Assembly: GCA_913052045.1 (NCBI GenBank)
Contig: CAJXDJ010000001.1
Span: 1-25,448, forward strand
Direction: 5' to 3'
From: an uncultured Dehalococcoidia bacterium
GTDB lineage: Bacteria; Chloroflexota; Dehalococcoidia; Lucifugimonadales; GCA-2712585
Length of the DNA: 25,448 nucleotides
Position numbers and translations under genes: made by a program. Below, piece by piece: positions 22,850 through 25,448 of the stretch. The notes under the pieces were generated by a model, which saw nothing but the letters and a program-made list of their open reading frames with translations, did no database searches and had not been told where the DNA came from. Each line of letters begins with the position of its first letter. The stretch's first letter is position 1.

Positions 22850-24067
22850 CTAACTACCACCAGCCCGTCTATTAATAGTCGGAGCCTTTGAAACATTAGT
22901 AACGGCGTTAATGGCCACAAGACTACCCCCACCGAAGATGGCCCAATTCACACCCAACCAACCGGCAATAGCGCCCATGCCCATAGCGCCAAAGCCTATA
23001 CCAGTAAGTAACAGGCTGTGAATCCCCATCACTCGACCTCTCATTTCATCCGGAGTTAAGATCTGAAGTAAACTTTGTGCTTGGGTATTGTACATAATGG
23101 CCATGAAACCGATAGTCGATATAAGAGCGTACGATAAAAATGCATTACGACTAAAGCTAAATGTTATGAGGAACAGTCCAAAAAGAAATGCGGCTCCCCA
23201 TAAAATGGACCCCTTGAACTTAATGTCTCCGAAGCTCGATATAAATAATGCGCCAATAACACCTCCCAATCCCCTAAATGCACCCAACAGACCTAAAGTC
23301 ACAGCATCACCACCAAGCAAACTGATAGCCACAACCGGAAACATGGACCAAGTGGAAAAACCCAGCCCTTCAGTAACTAAAACCGTCCACAGGATCGTAC
23401 GAATAGGTTTATCATTTCTTACAAACCTGAACCCCTCTTTTAGGTCATCTATTATAGATTTGGATTGTAGACGCTTCACTAAGACTGATTCTACTTTGAG
23501 CAACATCAATACACCGATAATAATGATTGAACCCAGTATCAAAAATAGATGCCCTACACCAAAAGATTTGATAATAAAACCAGCAGCTACAGGACCAATT
23601 AAACCAGCTCCCTGTGAGGACAAAAATTGTCCAGCAGTCGCATTCATGAAAACCTTGCTTCCCACTACGTCGAACATAAGAGTACTTCGTGCTGTGCGCT
23701 GGAGAGACATTCCCATACGCTGGATCACGGATAAGCCTAATACGTGCCAAACCTCAATGCGATCCATTACTACTAATGTGCCCATGATTACGATCGATAA
23801 TCCCATCGCAATTTGCGCAATCATCATTAACTTCCGCCGATCAAACCTATCAGCCAATAAACCCCAAAGGGGGCTGAAAACGAAGTTGAAAGCAGCGCCT
23901 AAACCAGGAGCAAGTCCTACCATAAACGGTGATTTCGTTAGGTCATACAACAACCATCCCTGACCAATCATAAAGGGTTGAAATCCAGCGGCTGCAGCAA
24001 AGTTGCTCCCCCAGACCCAGCGATATGCTGATACTCTAAAGGCTAGGGTTAAACGTTCCCAATTCAT
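22850..24067 (-). CDS. MFS transporter (EntS/MFS_3-like exporter)
   Basis: The 405-residue integral membrane protein has about 12 hydrophobic helices and the MFS motif-A loop GLLADRFDRRKL (about 69-80). The second half carries the pseudo-symmetric SFGDIKFKG loop and LTPDEMRGRVMG, a segment typical of the MFS_3 (enterobactin exporter-like) group. The opening FRVSAYRWVWGSNF is also usual for the group. It probably exports a small hydrophobic compound driven by protons; the substrate is unknown. The ATG at 24067 has no strong Shine-Dalgarno, but a promoter-like pair lies upstream. It is divergent from a second MFS gene across 190 bases. Confidence 0.9.
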   Translation of the reverse strand: MNWERLTLAFRVSAYRWVWGSNFAAAAGFQPFMIGQGWLLYDLTKSPFMVGLAPGLGAAFNFVFSPLWGLLADRFDRRKLMMIAQIAMGLSIVIMGTLVVMDRIEVWHVLGLSVIQRMGMSLQRTARSTLMFDVVGSKVFMNATAGQFLSSQGAGLIGPVAAGFIIKSFGVGHLFLILGSIIIIGVLMLLKVESVLVKRLQSKSIIDDLKEGFRFVRNDKPIRTILWTVLVTEGLGFSTWSMFPVVAISLLGGDAVTLGLLGAFRGLGGVIGALFISSFGDIKFKGSILWGAAFLFGLFLITFSFSRNAFLSYALISTIGFMAIMYNTQAQSLLQILTPDEMRGRVMGIHSLLLTGIGFGAMGMGAIAGWLGVNWAIFGGGSLVAINAVTNVSKAPTINRRAGGS

Positions 24068-24101
24068 CGTCGGGATTAAGGTTCACACGGCATATGCAGC
24101 T

Positions 24102-24131
24102 ATTATGAACACAGTAGCCTCAAAAGTTCAA
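24102..24131 (-). promoter_or_regulatory. putative promoter of the MFS_3-like gene
   Basis: On the minus strand TTGAAC (24131-24126), 18 bases and CATAAT (24107-24102) suggest a start near 24095, 28 bases before the ATG. The -10 is the same CATAAT seen before argD and the amidohydrolase gene. The rest of the divergent region to 24257 shows an AT-rich TATGAT at 24199-24204 without a good -35. Confidence 0.4.
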
Positions 24132-24257
24132 ATTGAGAATCCAATTGCAGGGTTAAGCAGTCAATAATGCAAAAAGACCTGGCATATTAACCTTATATTA
24201 TGATAGTGTCTTGACGGCGTTAGGCGCATCTTACCTTGGATTCTCTCTGAGAATGAC

Positions 24258-25448
24258 TTGAAGAACCAAAATAAGCAAATCAGTAGCAGCAACCCTGCCC
24301 AAAACCGAAAACTGACCCTAGGAGTGTTGTCTGTCGGTCATGGGGTTACTCACTTAGTCGATACAAGTTTTAACGTCTTGCTCCCATATATAACAACGAC
24401 ATTGGGGCTCAACAACTTCCAGATAGGCACAGTCGCGTCCATCAGGCAGGCCGGGTTCGGAATAGTTAACTTACCAGGCGGCCTTGTAGTAGATATGGTA
24501 AGGAAACACTGGGGTCTAATTTTGACAGCTTGCCTAGTATGGGCAGCACTATTCTATGGACTCATGGGACTCTCTCAATCATATAAGGTTTTCATGTTGC
24601 TTGTATTTGTGACCGCTCTACCAGGAGCACTCTGGCATTTACCAGCTGCAGCAGCCATTTCACAACGGTTTCCCGAATGGAGAGGCTTCGCAATATCTAT
24701 TCACGGCTTGGGTGCTAACGTTGGAAATATCGCTGGCCCACTTGTGGCTGGTGCTTTGCTAAGCTTCATGATCTGGCGAGGTGTGCTGTTAATCTATGCA
24801 TGTCCAGTGTTGATAGCATCAATATTCGTTTGGGCTTACCTAAAGAATATAGGTAAAGACATAAACTCTGGACATTCTAGGACTCTAAAGGAGCAACTCA
24901 GGATGACCCTCCCGATTTTGAGAAACCCCATAATCATGGGATTAGTCTTTGTAGGGTTGTTAAGAGGGATGGCACTAAATTCCATGTTCGTATGGACTCC
25001 ATTTTATCTAGCCAAAACCGTAGGATTAAGTAGTTTCAACATCGGTTTCCACATGGCTCTTTTGTCTGGTATGGGGGTGCTATCAACACCCATCCTAGGA
25101 AACCTCTCAGATAGGTTTAACAGAAAATTTATTCTGCTCCCAGGACTTGGATTAAGCGCAATATTATCAACATTAGTACTACACGTTGGGATCGGATTTT
25201 CTCTGACCATTTTGATAGCAGGGATAGGATTATTTAGCTATGCCCTGCATCAGATTATACAAGCGGCTGTTCTAGATGAAGTTGATACCGGAACGGAAGC
25301 ATCGGCTATAGGGATACTCTTTGGATTGAATAGCATACTCGGAGCGTTTTCTCCCTTACTGGCATCTTGGATCGTAGAGTCTTATGGTCTAGGATATGTC
25401 TTTTACTACCAAGCTATTCTAACTTTTGGAGCATTCATTCTGCTCATC
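24258..25448 (+). CDS. MFS transporter, 3' end beyond the window
   Basis: The frame is open from 24207 to the window end without a stop, so the gene is partial at its C-terminus (397 codons present). It encodes a membrane protein with the MFS pattern: N-terminal GHGVTHLVDTSFNVLLPYI, a motif-A-like GLVVDMVRKHW at the first loop, and GNLSDRFNRKFIL in the second half. The HGVTHLVD opening resembles the fosmidomycin-resistance/sugar-phosphate-like MFS_1 proteins rather than the divergent MFS_3 neighbour. I place the start at TTG 24258, before a short polar N-terminus, with GAG about 7 bases upstream; GTG 24324 is an alternative. The substrate is unknown. Confidence 0.85.
   Translation, partial: MKNQNKQISSSNPAQNRKLTLGVLSVGHGVTHLVDTSFNVLLPYITTTLGLNNFQIGTVASIRQAGFGIVNLPGGLVVDMVRKHWGLILTACLVWAALFYGLMGLSQSYKVFMLLVFVTALPGALWHLPAAAAISQRFPEWRGFAISIHGLGANVGNIAGPLVAGALLSFMIWRGVLLIYACPVLIASIFVWAYLKNIGKDINSGHSRTLKEQLRMTLPILRNPIIMGLVFVGLLRGMALNSMFVWTPFYLAKTVGLSSFNIGFHMALLSGMGVLSTPILGNLSDRFNRKFILLPGLGLSAILSTLVLHVGIGFSLTILIAGIGLFSYALHQIIQAAVLDEVDTGTEASAIGILFGLNSILGAFSPLLASWIVESYGLGYVFYYQAILTFGAFILLI

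Noticed and set aside
23088..23963. A 291-codon open frame on the plus strand opposite the MFS_3-like gene
   Set aside because: It is the antisense shadow of a clear transporter. Its translation is rich in Pro/Asn/Lys with no family motif and it lacks a ribosome site.
24211..24239. TTGACG as a -35 for the second MFS gene
   Set aside because: At 17 bases downstream the sequence is CCTTGG, which does not resemble a -10 box.
1..25448. CRISPR arrays, insertion sequences, phage or toxin-antitoxin modules
   Set aside because: I saw no spaced direct repeats, transposase or integrase motifs, or defence-type genes. All long frames belong to metabolic, transport or information genes.

Overview
The window is a gene-dense, AT-rich bacterial chromosome segment with no mobile elements, tRNAs, rRNAs or CRISPR arrays that I can see. 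The gene mix is an F420:NADPH oxidoreductase, a four-cysteine L28 protein, an amidohydrolase-2 family enzyme, MFS exporters, frequent GTG/TTG starts and a bacterial housekeeping core. This is most like an uncultured marine Chloroflexota (SAR202/Dehalococcoidia-like). That placement is inference; the sequence gives function far better than taxonomy.

Layout. (1) 39-2033 (+): two tandem, closely related D-2-hydroxyacid dehydrogenases of the glyoxylate/hydroxypyruvate reductase type. (2) 5757 down to 2017 (-): a thiamine-precursor operon. A promoter leads into a TPP riboswitch with an intrinsic terminator, followed by an ABC ATPase, a permease, an NMT1/THI5-type lipoprotein and ThiD. The operon imports a pyrimidine precursor and phosphorylates it, switched off by thiamine pyrophosphate. 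(3) 6414-5764 (-): NADPH:F420 reductase. (4) 6506-13450 (+): an arginine cluster argJ-argB-[phosphatase]-argD-argG-argH. argJ has an in-frame zinc ribbon at its N-terminus, and a tyrosine-phosphatase-like gene sits inside the cluster. argC, argF and argR are not in the window. (5) 13443-19443: rpe, rpmB (opposite strand), a FakA/YloV-like kinase, a DegV/FakB lipid-binding protein and recG. This order resembles the Bacillus rpe-rpmB-yloV-recG block. (6) 19568-21244 (+): argS. (7) 22388-21297 (-): amidohydrolase. (8) 24067-22850 (-): an MFS transporter. (9) 24258-25448 (+): a second, divergent MFS transporter cut by the window end.

There is no obvious wholly novel system. The points most worth a second look are: the zinc ribbon joined in frame to ArgJ; the YloV/FakA gene, whose conserved N-terminus lies upstream of any ATG/GTG/TTG and seems to start at an AUA codon behind a good Shine-Dalgarno and promoter; the TPP riboswitch operon; the phosphatase inside the arginine cluster; and palindromic hexamer pairs and inverted repeats in front of argJ, argH and argS that could be operators.
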